Shown here: piece after piece, positions 42,860 to 51,658 of the stretch
How the letters are laid out: every line of letters begins with the position of its first letter
How positions within the stretch are numbered: the first letter of the stretch is position 1
Assembly (NCBI RefSeq): GCF_024734075.1
Contig: NZ_CP102850.1
Span: forward strand, 3,100,001 to 3,164,000
From: Gordonia mangrovi
GTDB taxonomy: Bacteria > Actinomycetota > Actinomycetes > Mycobacteriales > Mycobacteriaceae
Length of the DNA stretch: 64,000 nucleotides
Reading direction: 5' to 3'
The notes under the pieces: generated by a model
The model's input: only the letters and a program-made list of their open reading frames with translations
Told to the model about the DNA's origin: nothing
The model's database searches: none
Position numbers and translations under genes: made by a program

Positions 42860-43468
42860 TCAGGCCTCCGCTTCGTGCAACTTCGGCGGGCCGGACCGTG
42901 GCCGCTCCACCTGCGCGAAGGCCGGTGATGCGGCCAGCGCGGTGAACCCGTCGAAGATCCGGGCGGCCTCGTCGGGTGCCGGGATCTCGGTGAGAACCGG
43001 CCCGAAGAAGGCGCGACCGTTCACGACGGTGATCGGGCTGCCGCCCGAGTTGCCGAGCGCATCCTGGCTGCGCTGATGTGCCGCGCGCACCGCACCGTCC
43101 CAGCTCTCGTTGTCCATGGCCGAGGCCAACGACGGCTCCAGGCCGCATTCGGTGAGTGCCTCACGGGCCAGCTCATCGGTCAGCTCGTTGCCCTCGGCGT
43201 GCAGGCGCCGGCCGAGCGCGGTGTAGAGCTCGCCGATGTCGTCGGTCCCGGTGGCCGCGGCCACCAACCGTCCGATGCGGCGCGACGTGTGCAGGCGTGC
43301 GGCCTGCGCCCCGTCGGCGTCTTGGCCCTCGTTCAGCACGGCCAGGCTCATCAGTCGCCAGGTCACCCGGGCGTCGCCGCGTTCGGCGGCGCTGGTGAGC
43401 CACCGCGAGGTGACCCAGGTGAACGGGCAGACCGGGTCGCCATAGATCTCGATGTCGGTGTCGGTCAT
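42860..43468 (-). CDS. DsbA-family protein, Rv2466c-like, with CPFT active site
   Basis: 202 aa with the DsbA fold: IEIYGDPVCPFTWVTSRWLT at the N-terminus, a helical insert, then VNGRAFFGPVLTEIPAPDEA containing the cis-Pro region. It matches the actinobacterial mycothiol-dependent nitroreductase group (Rv2466c), whose site is CPWC. Here it is Cys14-Pro-Phe-Thr17, so the resolving Cys is lost, giving a one-cysteine enzyme that would need a mycothiol or other thiol partner. Its start overlaps the DUF302 stop as ATGA and its stop is 1 bp from the 50-aa ORF. Confidence 0.85.
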   Translation of the reverse strand: MTDTDIEIYGDPVCPFTWVTSRWLTSAAERGDARVTWRLMSLAVLNEGQDADGAQAARLHTSRRIGRLVAAATGTDDIGELYTALGRRLHAEGNELTDELAREALTECGLEPSLASAMDNESWDGAVRAAHQRSQDALGNSGGSPITVVNGRAFFGPVLTEIPAPDEAARIFDGFTALAASPAFAQVERPRSGPPKLHEAEA

Positions 43469-43884
43469 CGCGCCATCGCTCCGGACGTCGACTTCAGCGT
43501 TTCCATGGCGGCCTGCAGCTTCGTCGAGGCGTCGCCGGCGACGTCGGGCAGACCCGGCGCGTCGGTGACCTTGACCATGATGTCGGGGTTCATGGCCTCG
43601 ACGATCACGGTGCCCTCGTGCTCGGTGTCGTCACGGACGACGACGTTGCACGGCAGCAGCAGGCCGATCTGTCGGTCCACGCCGAGTGCGCGATGGGCCA
43701 GCGGCGGATTGCACGCGCCGAGGATCAGGTAGTTCTCCATGTCCTCGTCGAGCTTCTTCTTCAGCGTGGCCTTGACGTCGATCTCGGTGAGGACGCCGAA
43801 CCCCTGCTCGGACAGTGCCTCTCGGGTGCGGGCCACGGCGTCGTCGAAGGTGGTCTGCAATGTTGCGGTGTAGCCGAGCTGCAT
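43465..43884 (-). CDS. DUF302 family protein
   Basis: 139 aa. The start MQLGYTATLQTTFDDAVART and GFGVLTEIDVKATLKKKLDE are the DUF302 signature, and GACNPPLAHRALGVDRQIGL the conserved second half. ATG 43884 lies 9 bases after AAAGG; ATG 43893 would leave no gap. DUF302 proteins form a compact alpha/beta fold, often beside sulfur or metal redox genes. The biochemical function is unknown. It lies 43 bp downstream of the CsoR/CstR-type regulator gene, so it probably belongs to the same transcript along with the DsbA-like protein. Confidence 0.85.
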   Translation of the reverse strand: MQLGYTATLQTTFDDAVARTREALSEQGFGVLTEIDVKATLKKKLDEDMENYLILGACNPPLAHRALGVDRQIGLLLPCNVVVRDDTEHEGTVIVEAMNPDIMVKVTDAPGLPDVAGDASTKLQAAMETLKSTSGAMAR

Positions 43885-43936
43885 CGCTCTCATCCTTTCT
43901 GTTGCGTCTGTCCGCCGGCGCGGCGTGACCGGGTGG

Positions 43937-44236
<300 letters not shown>

Positions 44237-44243
44237 CTATTGT

Positions 44244-44259
44244 ATACCCCTTGGGGTAT
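44244..44259. promoter_or_regulatory. CsoR/CstR-type operator, site 1
   Basis: ATACCCCTTGGGGTAT has 7-bp inverted arms and matches the known class of GC-tract operators for CsoR/CstR proteins. It lies 38 bp before the regulator start and just after the MMPL stop codon. Similar sites are at 46447 and 46483. Confidence 0.75.
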
Positions 44260-44270
44260 CCGAGTGGTGC

Positions 44271-46415
44271 TCAGTGACTGAACGAGACCTTCGGCAGGAC
44301 TCGGCGCAACCAGGCCGGACTCCACCAGGCGCCGTGTCCGGTGATCCGCAGCAGCACGGGCAGCAGGACCAGCCGGATCAGCGTGGCGTCGAGCAGGACC
44401 GCAACACCCAGGATGATGCCCATCTCCTTCGGCGGCAGCGGATCTGCCAGGGCGAAGGTGAAGAACACCGCGACCATGACCGCGGCTGCGGCGAAGATCA
44501 CCCGGCCGGAATGTGCCAGGCCGTCCACGTGGGCCACCTTCGGGTCCTTGGAGCGCTCGTAGTGCTCCTTGGCCGTCGCGAGCAGGAACACGGTGTAGTC
44601 CATCGCGATCGCGAAGATCATGGCGAAGAAGAACACCGGACCCCAGCCGTTGAGGAAGCCCTGCGCCTCGAAGCCCAGGATTCCCGAGCCCCAACCTTCC
44701 TGGAAGATCAGTCGTGCGACGCCGAAGGCCGCGGCCGTCGACAACAGGCTCACCACGGTGCCCAGCAGCGCGATCAGCGGAGCCTGCAACGCCACCAGCA
44801 GCAACAGGAAGCCGAGGGTCAGGATCACCCCGACCACGATCGGGAACCAGTCATTGAGGGCCTGCTGCAGGTCGATGTTCTCCGCGGGTGCACCGCCGAC
44901 CAGGGCGTCGGACGGCAGCGAGGTCCGCAGATCCTCGACGATCGTGTTCATCTGCTCGTCGGACGGATCGACAGCGGGAATGGCCTGCAGCATCACGTAA
45001 CCGGAACCGTCGGCGGCCGGCTGCGGCGGAGTGACCATCGCAACTCCCGACGTCGACGATGCGACCTCGGCGGTCTGCTCGGCCTGAGCGTCCGGCACGA
45101 CGATCTGCAGCGCGCCCGGCGCGCCGTCACCCATGGCCTCCTGGACGACCTCATAGCCCTGGCGGACCGGGGCGTCCTCGGGCACCACGCTGATCGACGG
45201 CATGGCGACCTTGAGTCCGATGACCGGCAGTGCCAGCACGATCAGGATTGCCAGCGATCCGACGGCGAACGGCCACGGATGGCGGTGCAGCAGGTCGCCC
45301 CACTTGGCGAACAGCGGCGAGCGGTGCTGCTGACGCTTGGCCCACGGCAGCGACACGGCGTTCACGCCGTTGCCGAGGGCGCCGAGGACCGCGGGCAGCA
45401 GGGTCATCGTGGCGGCCAGGACAAACACGACCGCCAGCATGATGCCCACCGCCATGGTGCGGACCGCGGGTGCGGGCACCAGGAGCACCGCCGACAGGCT
45501 GACCAACACCGTCAGGCCGGATAACAACACCGCCTTGCCGGCCGTGTCCATGGTCTCGACGGTGGCCGCGAGCTTGTCCTTGCGGTGAGCCATTGCGGCG
45601 CGGAAGCGGGAGACGATGAACAGGGCGTAGTCGATACCCAGGGCGAGCGCGAACATCATTGCGAAGTTCATGGCCCACACCGAGATCGGGGTGACCATGT
45701 TCAACAGGACGAGTCCGCCGGCCGAGGCGACCAACCCGGCGATCGTGAGCAACAGCGGCAGGCCGGCGGCGACCAGTGAACCGAAGGCGAGCACCATGAT
45801 CGCCAGCGTGATCGGCCAGGAGACCATCTCGGCCTTGATCATCGCGTCGTGGTTGGCCTTGTTGAAGTCACTCCACAGTGCCGAGGCGCCGGTCGGATAG
45901 ACGTCGATTCCGTTGCCGGACAGAGCGGTCAGCTCATCTTTGTGTTCGTCGACGGCTTTCACCATGTCGTCGGTGGTGCCGTTGGCCCCGATCAGGACGA
46001 TGGCGGTGTGACCGTCCTGGCTGATGGTCATGCCGGGTTGCGGTGGCACCACCTCGCCGAAGCGGTCGTCGGTCGTGGCAACGTCGGAGATCTCGCCGAT
46101 GACCTGCTGCATCGCGGGACTCGAGACGTCTTGGTCATCGGAGTGGACCACCACCTGGACCGCGGCTGACGAATTGCCGCCGAAGTGCTCCTCGGCGAGT
46201 TCGCGCACGGCCACCGACTCCGAACCGTTGGCCTGCCACCCGGCACCGGCCAGTGAGTTGAAGACCGAGGGTGCGAAGGCACCGAGGCCGATCACGAGCA
46301 GCGCCCAGATCGCGAAGACCCAGCGCCGGTGGATGGCCGTCCAGCCACCCAGTCGTCCGAGGGGGCCGGATCGCCGGGACTCCTCGGATATCTCTGTTTC
46401 TGCGGTTGTTGTCAC
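44271..46415 (-). CDS. MMPL/RND family transporter
   Basis: 714 aa with about 12 membrane spans in two halves. TM1 is IHRRWVFAIWALLVIGLGAF near residue 30; a large outer loop follows; then VSWPITLAIMVLAFGSLVAA, NFAMMFALALGIDYALFIVS (MMPL motif with the Asp/Tyr pair), and in the second half FFFAMIFAIAMDYTVFLLAT. MMPL proteins export lipids or small molecules using the proton gradient. Start: GGAGGAAG lies 5 bases before GTG 46415; upstream ATGs have no site or lie inside the operators. Two CsoR/CstR-type operators are 32-84 bp upstream, so the repressor below should control it. Confidence 0.9.
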   Translation of the reverse strand: MTTTAETEISEESRRSGPLGRLGGWTAIHRRWVFAIWALLVIGLGAFAPSVFNSLAGAGWQANGSESVAVRELAEEHFGGNSSAAVQVVVHSDDQDVSSPAMQQVIGEISDVATTDDRFGEVVPPQPGMTISQDGHTAIVLIGANGTTDDMVKAVDEHKDELTALSGNGIDVYPTGASALWSDFNKANHDAMIKAEMVSWPITLAIMVLAFGSLVAAGLPLLLTIAGLVASAGGLVLLNMVTPISVWAMNFAMMFALALGIDYALFIVSRFRAAMAHRKDKLAATVETMDTAGKAVLLSGLTVLVSLSAVLLVPAPAVRTMAVGIMLAVVFVLAATMTLLPAVLGALGNGVNAVSLPWAKRQQHRSPLFAKWGDLLHRHPWPFAVGSLAILIVLALPVIGLKVAMPSISVVPEDAPVRQGYEVVQEAMGDGAPGALQIVVPDAQAEQTAEVASSTSGVAMVTPPQPAADGSGYVMLQAIPAVDPSDEQMNTIVEDLRTSLPSDALVGGAPAENIDLQQALNDWFPIVVGVILTLGFLLLLVALQAPLIALLGTVVSLLSTAAAFGVARLIFQEGWGSGILGFEAQGFLNGWGPVFFFAMIFAIAMDYTVFLLATAKEHYERSKDPKVAHVDGLAHSGRVIFAAAAVMVAVFFTFALADPLPPKEMGIILGVAVLLDATLIRLVLLPVLLRITGHGAWWSPAWLRRVLPKVSFSH

Positions 46416-46446
46416 GAATTCTTCCTCCATGTGGCCCAGAGGCGAT

Positions 46447-46462
46447 ATACCCTTGGGGGTAT
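46447..46462. promoter_or_regulatory. CsoR/CstR-type operator, site 2
   Basis: ATACCCTTGGGGGTAT, upstream of the MMPL gene, 36 bp centre to centre from site 3. The near-integral number of helical turns would place two tetramers at a repeat of about 3.4 turns. Confidence 0.7.
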
Positions 46463-46482
46463 CCATCAGGTCGCGCTCGACC

Positions 46483-46498
46483 ATACCCTAGGGGGTAT
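46483..46498. promoter_or_regulatory. CsoR/CstR-type operator, site 3
   Basis: ATACCCTAGGGGGTAT, the closest of the three to published CstR/CsoR sites. It lies 68 bp before the MMPL start and 200 bp before the divergent TetR gene. Confidence 0.72.
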
Positions 46499-46653
46499 GC
46501 GAAGACAAGGGGTCGGTTGTTCGGTCGACCCCGCGATCCCCACACTGTGGGCATACCCGGCGGCCAGGTGCGCAAGGGGTGATGGCGGCGTGTGTGCGGG
46601 CGTGCCGAGCGGCGCAGGGGACGGACCAAATTCGCCGATCCCGAAGCGGCTTT

Positions 46654-46688
46654 TGCCAAAGCAACACCCGGCAGCCAACCCTTTGGCA
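46654..46688. promoter_or_regulatory. inverted repeat before the TetR gene, candidate operator
   Basis: TGCCAAAG (46654-46661) and CTTTGGCA (46681-46688) are exact inverted repeats with a 19-bp gap, ending 10 bp before the TetR start. This suits self-regulation by the TetR protein but the spacing is longer than usual. Confidence 0.45.
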
Positions 46689-46698
46689 GCATGTTTTC

Positions 46699-47292
46699 AT
46701 GACTTCGGCGGCAACCCCGAAGGGGCTGCGACGTCGGTCCCGATTGATCGAGGCCGCCGGCGAATTGCTGCTCGAAGGCGGGTTCGACGCGGTACGTCAC
46801 CGGGCGGTCGCCGAGCGGGCGCAACTGCCGCTCGCGTCGACCACGTACTACTTCGGATCCCTCGAGGATCTGATGGCCGAGGCGGCCGCCGAAGTGTGCC
46901 ATCGCGAGGAGAAATGCATTGCGGCCCGCCGCGATGCCATCTCCCGTCGACGTCGCGGCGGGCATGCCACTGCCGATGCGCTCGCCGAGGTCTTCGTGGG
47001 CCCCGAGACCACCATCGAGACATTGGCGGCCCGCTACGAGACGATTGCGTTGTCCGCGCGCTATCCGCGTTTGCACGATGTGGTCGCCGACCGCCGGAAC
47101 TTATTGGCGGAGATGCATTCCGACGTGTTGCAGAAGTCGTTCCGGGTCGCCGAATCCGCGCACGTGCAGCAATTGATCGCGGTGGAGGACGGGGCCGTCG
47201 TCGGTGCGTTGGGTCGTCGGGAGACCAGCGCCTACATGGCGACGCGCCAGGCGTTGTACGAGGTGATCGAGGTGCTTGCGCCGCGTGAGTGA
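46699..47292 (+). CDS. TetR/AcrR family transcriptional regulator
   Basis: 197 aa. The N-terminal HTH reads RSRLIEAAGELLLEGGFDAV, then RHRAVAERAQLPLASTTYYF, the classic TetR pattern with TTYYFGS as the recognition helix end. The ligand domain (about 65-197) has no recognisable motif. It is divergent from the MMPL exporter with 283 bp between start codons, so it may control either the exporter or itself. The exporter also has CsoR-type sites, so it may answer to two inputs. ATG 46699 gives the expected short lead (MTSAATPKG). Confidence 0.88.
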   Translation: MTSAATPKGLRRRSRLIEAAGELLLEGGFDAVRHRAVAERAQLPLASTTYYFGSLEDLMAEAAAEVCHREEKCIAARRDAISRRRRGGHATADALAEVFVGPETTIETLAARYETIALSARYPRLHDVVADRRNLLAEMHSDVLQKSFRVAESAHVQQLIAVEDGAVVGALGRRETSAYMATRQALYEVIEVLAPRE

Positions 47293-47325
47293 CGCGTGCA
47301 CCGAGTCGAGGGAGGGGAGCAGAGG

Positions 47326-47742
47326 ATGCGTTCACGCAGACGGCTGGCCGGACGAGGCCGGCTCCTGATGGCCGGGCTCGCGGCAGTGGCGGCGGCATCA
47401 GCGATGGCGGTCTCGCCCGGGGAGGCCGCGGCAGCCCCGGTGGGCAAGGTCGATGCCGGCGTGCCGTTCTCGTCGGTGGTCTACGGCACCGGGTGCCGCT
47501 ATGACCTGACGGTGGACGTCAACTCGGTGGGCACCGTCGAGTTCTGGGAGAAGCCGCAGGGTGCGCCCGCCCGATTCCTGGGGGCAGCGCAGGCCTACGG
47601 GGCCATCGCGACGATCAGCTGGGTGCCGCGTCGGGTGGCCACCACCGAGCTGTACGCGACGCAGAACGGGGTGACCGGGCCCAGTACGGCGCTTCGGGTG
47701 CACCAGGGCTACGGCTCGGGGTGGGCCTGCTTCGCCCTCTGA
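47326..47742 (+). CDS. secreted protein of unknown function
   Basis: 138 aa from ATG 47326 with GGAGGGG about 10 bases upstream. A signal peptide (RRRLAGRGRLLMAGLAAVAA) ends near EAAAAP at about residue 37. The mature part (VDAGVPFSSVVYGTGCRYDL to WACFAL) has two Cys (in TGCRYD and WACF), which could form a disulfide, and looks all-beta (TVDVNSVGTVEFWEKPQGAP). Ig-like secreted proteins with this layout are common in mycolata. Possible role in the envelope; no specific family recognised. Confidence 0.75.
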   Translation: MRSRRRLAGRGRLLMAGLAAVAAASAMAVSPGEAAAAPVGKVDAGVPFSSVVYGTGCRYDLTVDVNSVGTVEFWEKPQGAPARFLGAAQAYGAIATISWVPRRVATTELYATQNGVTGPSTALRVHQGYGSGWACFAL

Positions 47743-47795
47743 CCGGGCAGTGACGCGTTCGGAAGGTGCGGACGCGCCGCGACTACACTGTATGC

Positions 47796-49223
47796 GTGTC
47801 GAAGCCCTCCATCTCCAACGTCCTGGCCGGTCGCTACGCCTCTGCCGAGCTTGCCGAGATCTGGTCGCCCCGCCACAAGATCGCGCTCGAGCGCCAGCTG
47901 TGGATCGCGGTGCTCAAGGCTCAGCGTGATCTGGGCATCGATGTGCCCGACACCGCGATCGCCGACTACGAGAAGGTCGTCGATCACATCGACCTCGACT
48001 CGATTGCGGAGCGGGAGCGGATCACCCGCCACGACGTGAAGGCGCGGATCGAGGAATTCAATGCGCTGGCCGGCCATGAGCAGATCCACAAGGGGATGAC
48101 CAGCCGCGACCTCACCGAGAACGTCGAACAACTGCAGATCCTGCGGTCGCTGGAACATGTGCACGCCCACGGTGTGGCGGTCCTCGCGCGGGTCGTCGAC
48201 CGCGCCGCGCAGTACTCCTCGGTGGTGATGGCCGGCCGCAGCCACAACGTCGCCGCCCAGGCCACCACGCTGGGCAAACGGTTCGCCAGTGCCGCCGATG
48301 AAATGATGATCGCGCTGACCCGGGTGCGGGAGCTGATCGACCGCTACCCCTTGCGGGGCGTCAAGGGTCCGATGGGTACCTCGCAGGACATGCTCGACCT
48401 CCTGGGCGGCGACGCGGTCAAGCTGGCCGATCTCGAGGCCCGGGTGGCCGATCACCTCGGCTTCTCGCGTTCGCTGACGTCGGTGGGTCAGATCTATCCG
48501 CGTTCCCTGGACCACGACGTGGTGTCCGCGCTCGTGCAGCTCGCGGCCGGACCGTCGTCGCTGGCCCACACCATCCGGCTGATGGCCGGCCACGAACTGG
48601 TGACCGAGGGATTCCAGCCCGGCCAGGTCGGTAGTTCGGCCATGCCGCACAAGATGAACACTCGTAGCTGCGAGCGGGTCAACGGCCTGCAGGTGGTGCT
48701 GCGGGGCTATGGCTCCATGGCCGCCGAGTTGGCCGGGGCCCAGTGGAACGAAGGGGATGTGTTCTGTTCGGTGGTGCGCCGGGTGGCGTTGCCGGATGCG
48801 TTCTTCGCCATCGACGGACTGATGGAGACCTTCCTCACCGTGCTCGCCGAATTCGGTGCCTATCCGGCGGTGATCGCCAACGAACTGGACCGTTACCTGC
48901 CGTTCCTGGCCACCACCAAGGTGCTGATGGCGTCGGTGCGCGCCGGCGTCGGGCGCGAGACCGCGCACGAGGCGATCAAGGAGAACGCGGTCGCCGTCGC
49001 GTTGGCGATGCGCGAGGAAGGCCGCGAGCCCGACCTGCTCGATCGCCTGGCCGCCGACGACCGTATCCCGCTCGACCGACCGCAGCTCGAGGAGTTGCTC
49101 GCCGACAAGACGGCGTTCGTGGGTGCCGCCGAACAGCAGGTGGTCGACGTGGTCGCCGCCGCGGAGAAGATCGTCGCCCAATACCCGGATGCAGCTGCCT
49201 ACACGCCCGCGCCGATTCTGTAG
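47796..49223 (+). CDS. purB: adenylosuccinate lyase
   Basis: 475 aa, fumarase/aspartase superfamily. PurB cleaves SAICAR to AICAR plus fumarate and adenylosuccinate to AMP plus fumarate. The N-terminus is SNVLAGRYASAELAEIWSPR; H-containing segments KGMTSRDLTENVEQLQ and VVMAGRSHNVAAQATTLGKR follow. The superfamily signature GSSAMPHKMNTRSCERVNGL lies near residue 285, with its Ser on the catalytic loop. Start GTG 47796 gives SKPSISNVLAGRY, as in mycobacterial PurB. It belongs with the dispersed purine set. Confidence 0.96.
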   Translation: MSKPSISNVLAGRYASAELAEIWSPRHKIALERQLWIAVLKAQRDLGIDVPDTAIADYEKVVDHIDLDSIAERERITRHDVKARIEEFNALAGHEQIHKGMTSRDLTENVEQLQILRSLEHVHAHGVAVLARVVDRAAQYSSVVMAGRSHNVAAQATTLGKRFASAADEMMIALTRVRELIDRYPLRGVKGPMGTSQDMLDLLGGDAVKLADLEARVADHLGFSRSLTSVGQIYPRSLDHDVVSALVQLAAGPSSLAHTIRLMAGHELVTEGFQPGQVGSSAMPHKMNTRSCERVNGLQVVLRGYGSMAAELAGAQWNEGDVFCSVVRRVALPDAFFAIDGLMETFLTVLAEFGAYPAVIANELDRYLPFLATTKVLMASVRAGVGRETAHEAIKENAVAVALAMREEGREPDLLDRLAADDRIPLDRPQLEELLADKTAFVGAAEQQVVDVVAAAEKIVAQYPDAAAYTPAPIL

Positions 49224-49272
49224 CTTCTCGCCAATCTGCTCCCGGAGGAGGTCCGGAGCATGCGGAGGGCCG

Positions 49273-49563
49273 TCACGAAGGGTCCGCCCCCCGATCCGCG
49301 TGCCCAAGGTTCCAATCCGGCAGCGCGACGTCGCGCACCAGCTTCTTGAGCGTCACGACGTCGGGGAAGCCGCCGTCGCGTTTGCGCTCCCACACCTGTT
49401 CACCGTCGACGTCGATGTGGAACACGCCTCCGGTGCCGGGCACCAGGGTCACCGATCCCAGGTCGGTGCCGAAGGTGTTCAGCAGTTCGCCGGCCATCCA
49501 CGATGCTCGCAGCAGCCAGTTGCACTGCGTGCAGTAGGTGATGGTGATCTGCGGGCCGGTCAC
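49273..49563 (-). CDS. Rdx/SelW family thiol-redox protein
   Basis: 96 aa from GTG 49563, which overlaps the stop of the upstream gene as GTGA. ITITYCTQCNWLLRASWMAG has the CxxC pair (Cys-Thr-Gln-Cys) of SelT/SelW/SelH proteins, with Cys where selenoproteins have Sec. TGGVFHIDVDGEQVWERKRD is the conserved second half. These small thioredoxin-fold proteins are thought to reduce partners via their CxxC or CxxU motif. It is convergent with purB (49 bp) and coupled to the coiled-coil membrane protein upstream; any link between them is unknown. Confidence 0.88.
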   Translation of the reverse strand: MTGPQITITYCTQCNWLLRASWMAGELLNTFGTDLGSVTLVPGTGGVFHIDVDGEQVWERKRDGGFPDVVTLKKLVRDVALPDWNLGHADRGADPS

Positions 49564-50609
49564 GCGGGCTCGCCCGCCACGACAGATGTCCCGTTCGCAT
49601 GCCGGCCCGCGCCCAACCGGGCGCGCAGTCGCCGAGGTCGATGATTCATGCCGACCATGATCGCCAACGTCGCCAATGCGCACAACGCGCCGACGAGCAA
49701 CGCCAGGGCGGTGCGTTCGGAGTTGTCGACGGTCACGGCGGGAGTGGATGTCTGGCCCTGCGGCGTCAGGTTGGTGCTCGCGGAGTCGAGGCTGTTGTTG
49801 ATCGTGCCGAGCACACCGTTGAGCTGTCCGACACCGTCAGAGACCTTCTCGGCGGCCGCGACCGTGTCCTCGCGTGCCGACGACAACGTCGTGAGCCCGG
49901 CATCGAGCTGCCGAGCGGCGCTCTGCGCCTGCCCGATGCCCTGATCGAGTTGTGCCGTCGACTCGCCGACCGCCGACGTGATCGCGTCGAGCTGCGTCTG
50001 CAGCGAGTCCAACTGGGCTGTTTGTGCGGAGATCTCCCGGCTCGCCGACTGCAGTGCCGTCAACTGCGCGAGCACATCATCGCCGCCCGGGACCTGGTTC
50101 TCCTGCACGAAGCCGACCAGTGGGGTCACCAGTTCGTCCATCTGCTCGGCGGACCGGGACAGCGATCGTACGTCGTCGATGCCGGCCGACACCGCGGTGG
50201 TCAATTGCTCCACGTCGTCGGCAGCCGACGAGGTGCTCGGCGCGGACTCCAGCCCGGAGACGATCTCGGTCGATGCCTGACGGGCGGTGTCGACGGCGTC
50301 GAAGACCTGCGCGGCGCTCTCGGTCACCGACGTGATGCTGCCGGTGGCGCTGCCGAGGCCGGCGGACATGAGACCGAACATCATCTTCGCCGAATCCACC
50401 GATTGCTTCGCCGAGTCGACCTGCTGCGGCGATGGGTCGGCAGCGGGCTCGATGTGATCGGCCGGCGCGACGAGAAAAGTGGCACTACCGGCCAGGACCC
50501 CGACCGCGGTGACGATGACGACCAGCGGCGTGCTGCCGAACAGCCGCCGCACTGTGGCCGCACTGGGCACACCTCTGGGTCGCGAAAGAAGCCGTCGTCG
50601 TTGTCCCAC
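49560..50609 (-). CDS. two-TM protein with long extracytoplasmic coiled coil
   Basis: 349 aa from GTG 50609. TM1 is at about 29-48 ([20 protein letters not shown]); about 240 residues rich in Ser, Gln, Asp and Ala follow with coiled-coil features ([40 protein letters not shown]); TM2 is at about 306-326 ([20 protein letters not shown]); a basic C-terminal tail ends it. The layout is like the extracytoplasmic part of phage-infection/YhgE-like and other envelope-spanning proteins, but I do not recognise the family. GTGA overlap with the Rdx gene. It is divergent from purC. Confidence 0.75.
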   Translation of the reverse strand: MGQRRRLLSRPRGVPSAATVRRLFGSTPLVVIVTAVGVLAGSATFLVAPADHIEPAADPSPQQVDSAKQSVDSAKMMFGLMSAGLGSATGSITSVTESAAQVFDAVDTARQASTEIVSGLESAPSTSSAADDVEQLTTAVSAGIDDVRSLSRSAEQMDELVTPLVGFVQENQVPGGDDVLAQLTALQSASREISAQTAQLDSLQTQLDAITSAVGESTAQLDQGIGQAQSAARQLDAGLTTLSSAREDTVAAAEKVSDGVGQLNGVLGTINNSLDSASTNLTPQGQTSTPAVTVDNSERTALALLVGALCALATLAIMVGMNHRPRRLRARLGAGRHANGTSVVAGEPA

Positions 50610-50758
50610 GTCACATCCCTGATCTGGTGTCGGATCTCGATCGACGCGGACGCTACCAACGGAAACTGAGAGTTCACGGAGTCTCCCGCTGGTGGCACAG
50701 CAGCCCTTGTGCGCTGCCGGGGGTCGCAGCGTGTCGGGGATGTCCTAGGGTCGAACCC

Positions 50759-51649
50759 ATGCGTCCTGAACTGCAGTCGTACCCGCACCTCGCATCGGGC
50801 AAGGTGCGCGAGATCTACGAGATCGACGCCGACACCCTCCTGCTGGTCGCATCCGACCGCATCTCGGCCTACGACCACATCCTCAGCCCCGCCATCCCGG
50901 ACAAGGGCCGCATCCTCACCGCGATGAGCTTCTACTGGTTCGAGGTGCTCGGGGTTCCCAACCACCTCGCCGGCGGGCCCACCGACGAGCGGATACCCGC
51001 CGCGGCGCTGGGACGGTCGATGGTGGTCCGCCGACTTCCGATGGTCGAGGTGGAGTGCGTCGCGCGCGGCTACCTCACGGGATCGGGGCTGCTCGACTAT
51101 CGCGCCAGTGGTGCGGTCTGCGGTGTCGAGCTCCCGGACGGTCTCGATGAGGCGAGCCGGCTGCCCGAACCCATCTTCACGCCGGCCACCAAGGCGGCAC
51201 AGGGCGATCACGACGAGAACATCAGTTTCGAGCGGGTCGTCGAACAGGAAGGGGCCGAACTGGCGCAACGCCTGCGGACCGCCACCCTCGACATCTACCG
51301 TCGGGGTGCAGAGCTCGCGGCCGACCGCGGGATCATTCTGGCCGACACCAAATTCGAGTTCGGACTCGGTCCCGATGGCGAGCTCGTACTGGCCGACGAG
51401 GTGCTCACGCCGGATTCATCGCGCTATTGGGAGGCGGCCGGCTATCAGCCCGGGCGGGTGCAACCGAGTTTCGACAAACAGATCGTGCGCAACTGGCTCA
51501 CCGGACCCGACTCCGGCTGGGACAGAGCTGCCGACCAGCCACCTCCGCCATTGCCTGAGGACGTGGTGGCGCGCACCCGCGAACGCTATATCGAGGCCTA
51601 CGAATGGATCTCGCAGAGATCCTTCGCCGACTGGCCGGACCACGAGTAG
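50759..51649 (+). CDS. purC: phosphoribosylaminoimidazole-succinocarboxamide synthase
   Basis: 296 aa. PurC joins aspartate to CAIR using ATP to give SAICAR. Landmarks are [72 protein letters not shown] and [20 protein letters not shown] followed by [15 protein letters not shown] 50759 begins the conserved [17 protein letters not shown]. Its stop is 10 bp before the S9 peptidase start, as with protease II beside purC in M. tuberculosis. Confidence 0.96.
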   Translation: MRPELQSYPHLASGKVREIYEIDADTLLLVASDRISAYDHILSPAIPDKGRILTAMSFYWFEVLGVPNHLAGGPTDERIPAAALGRSMVVRRLPMVEVECVARGYLTGSGLLDYRASGAVCGVELPDGLDEASRLPEPIFTPATKAAQGDHDENISFERVVEQEGAELAQRLRTATLDIYRRGAELAADRGIILADTKFEFGLGPDGELVLADEVLTPDSSRYWEAAGYQPGRVQPSFDKQIVRNWLTGPDSGWDRAADQPPPPLPEDVVARTRERYIEAYEWISQRSFADWPDHE

Positions 51650-51658
51650 GAGATGGAT

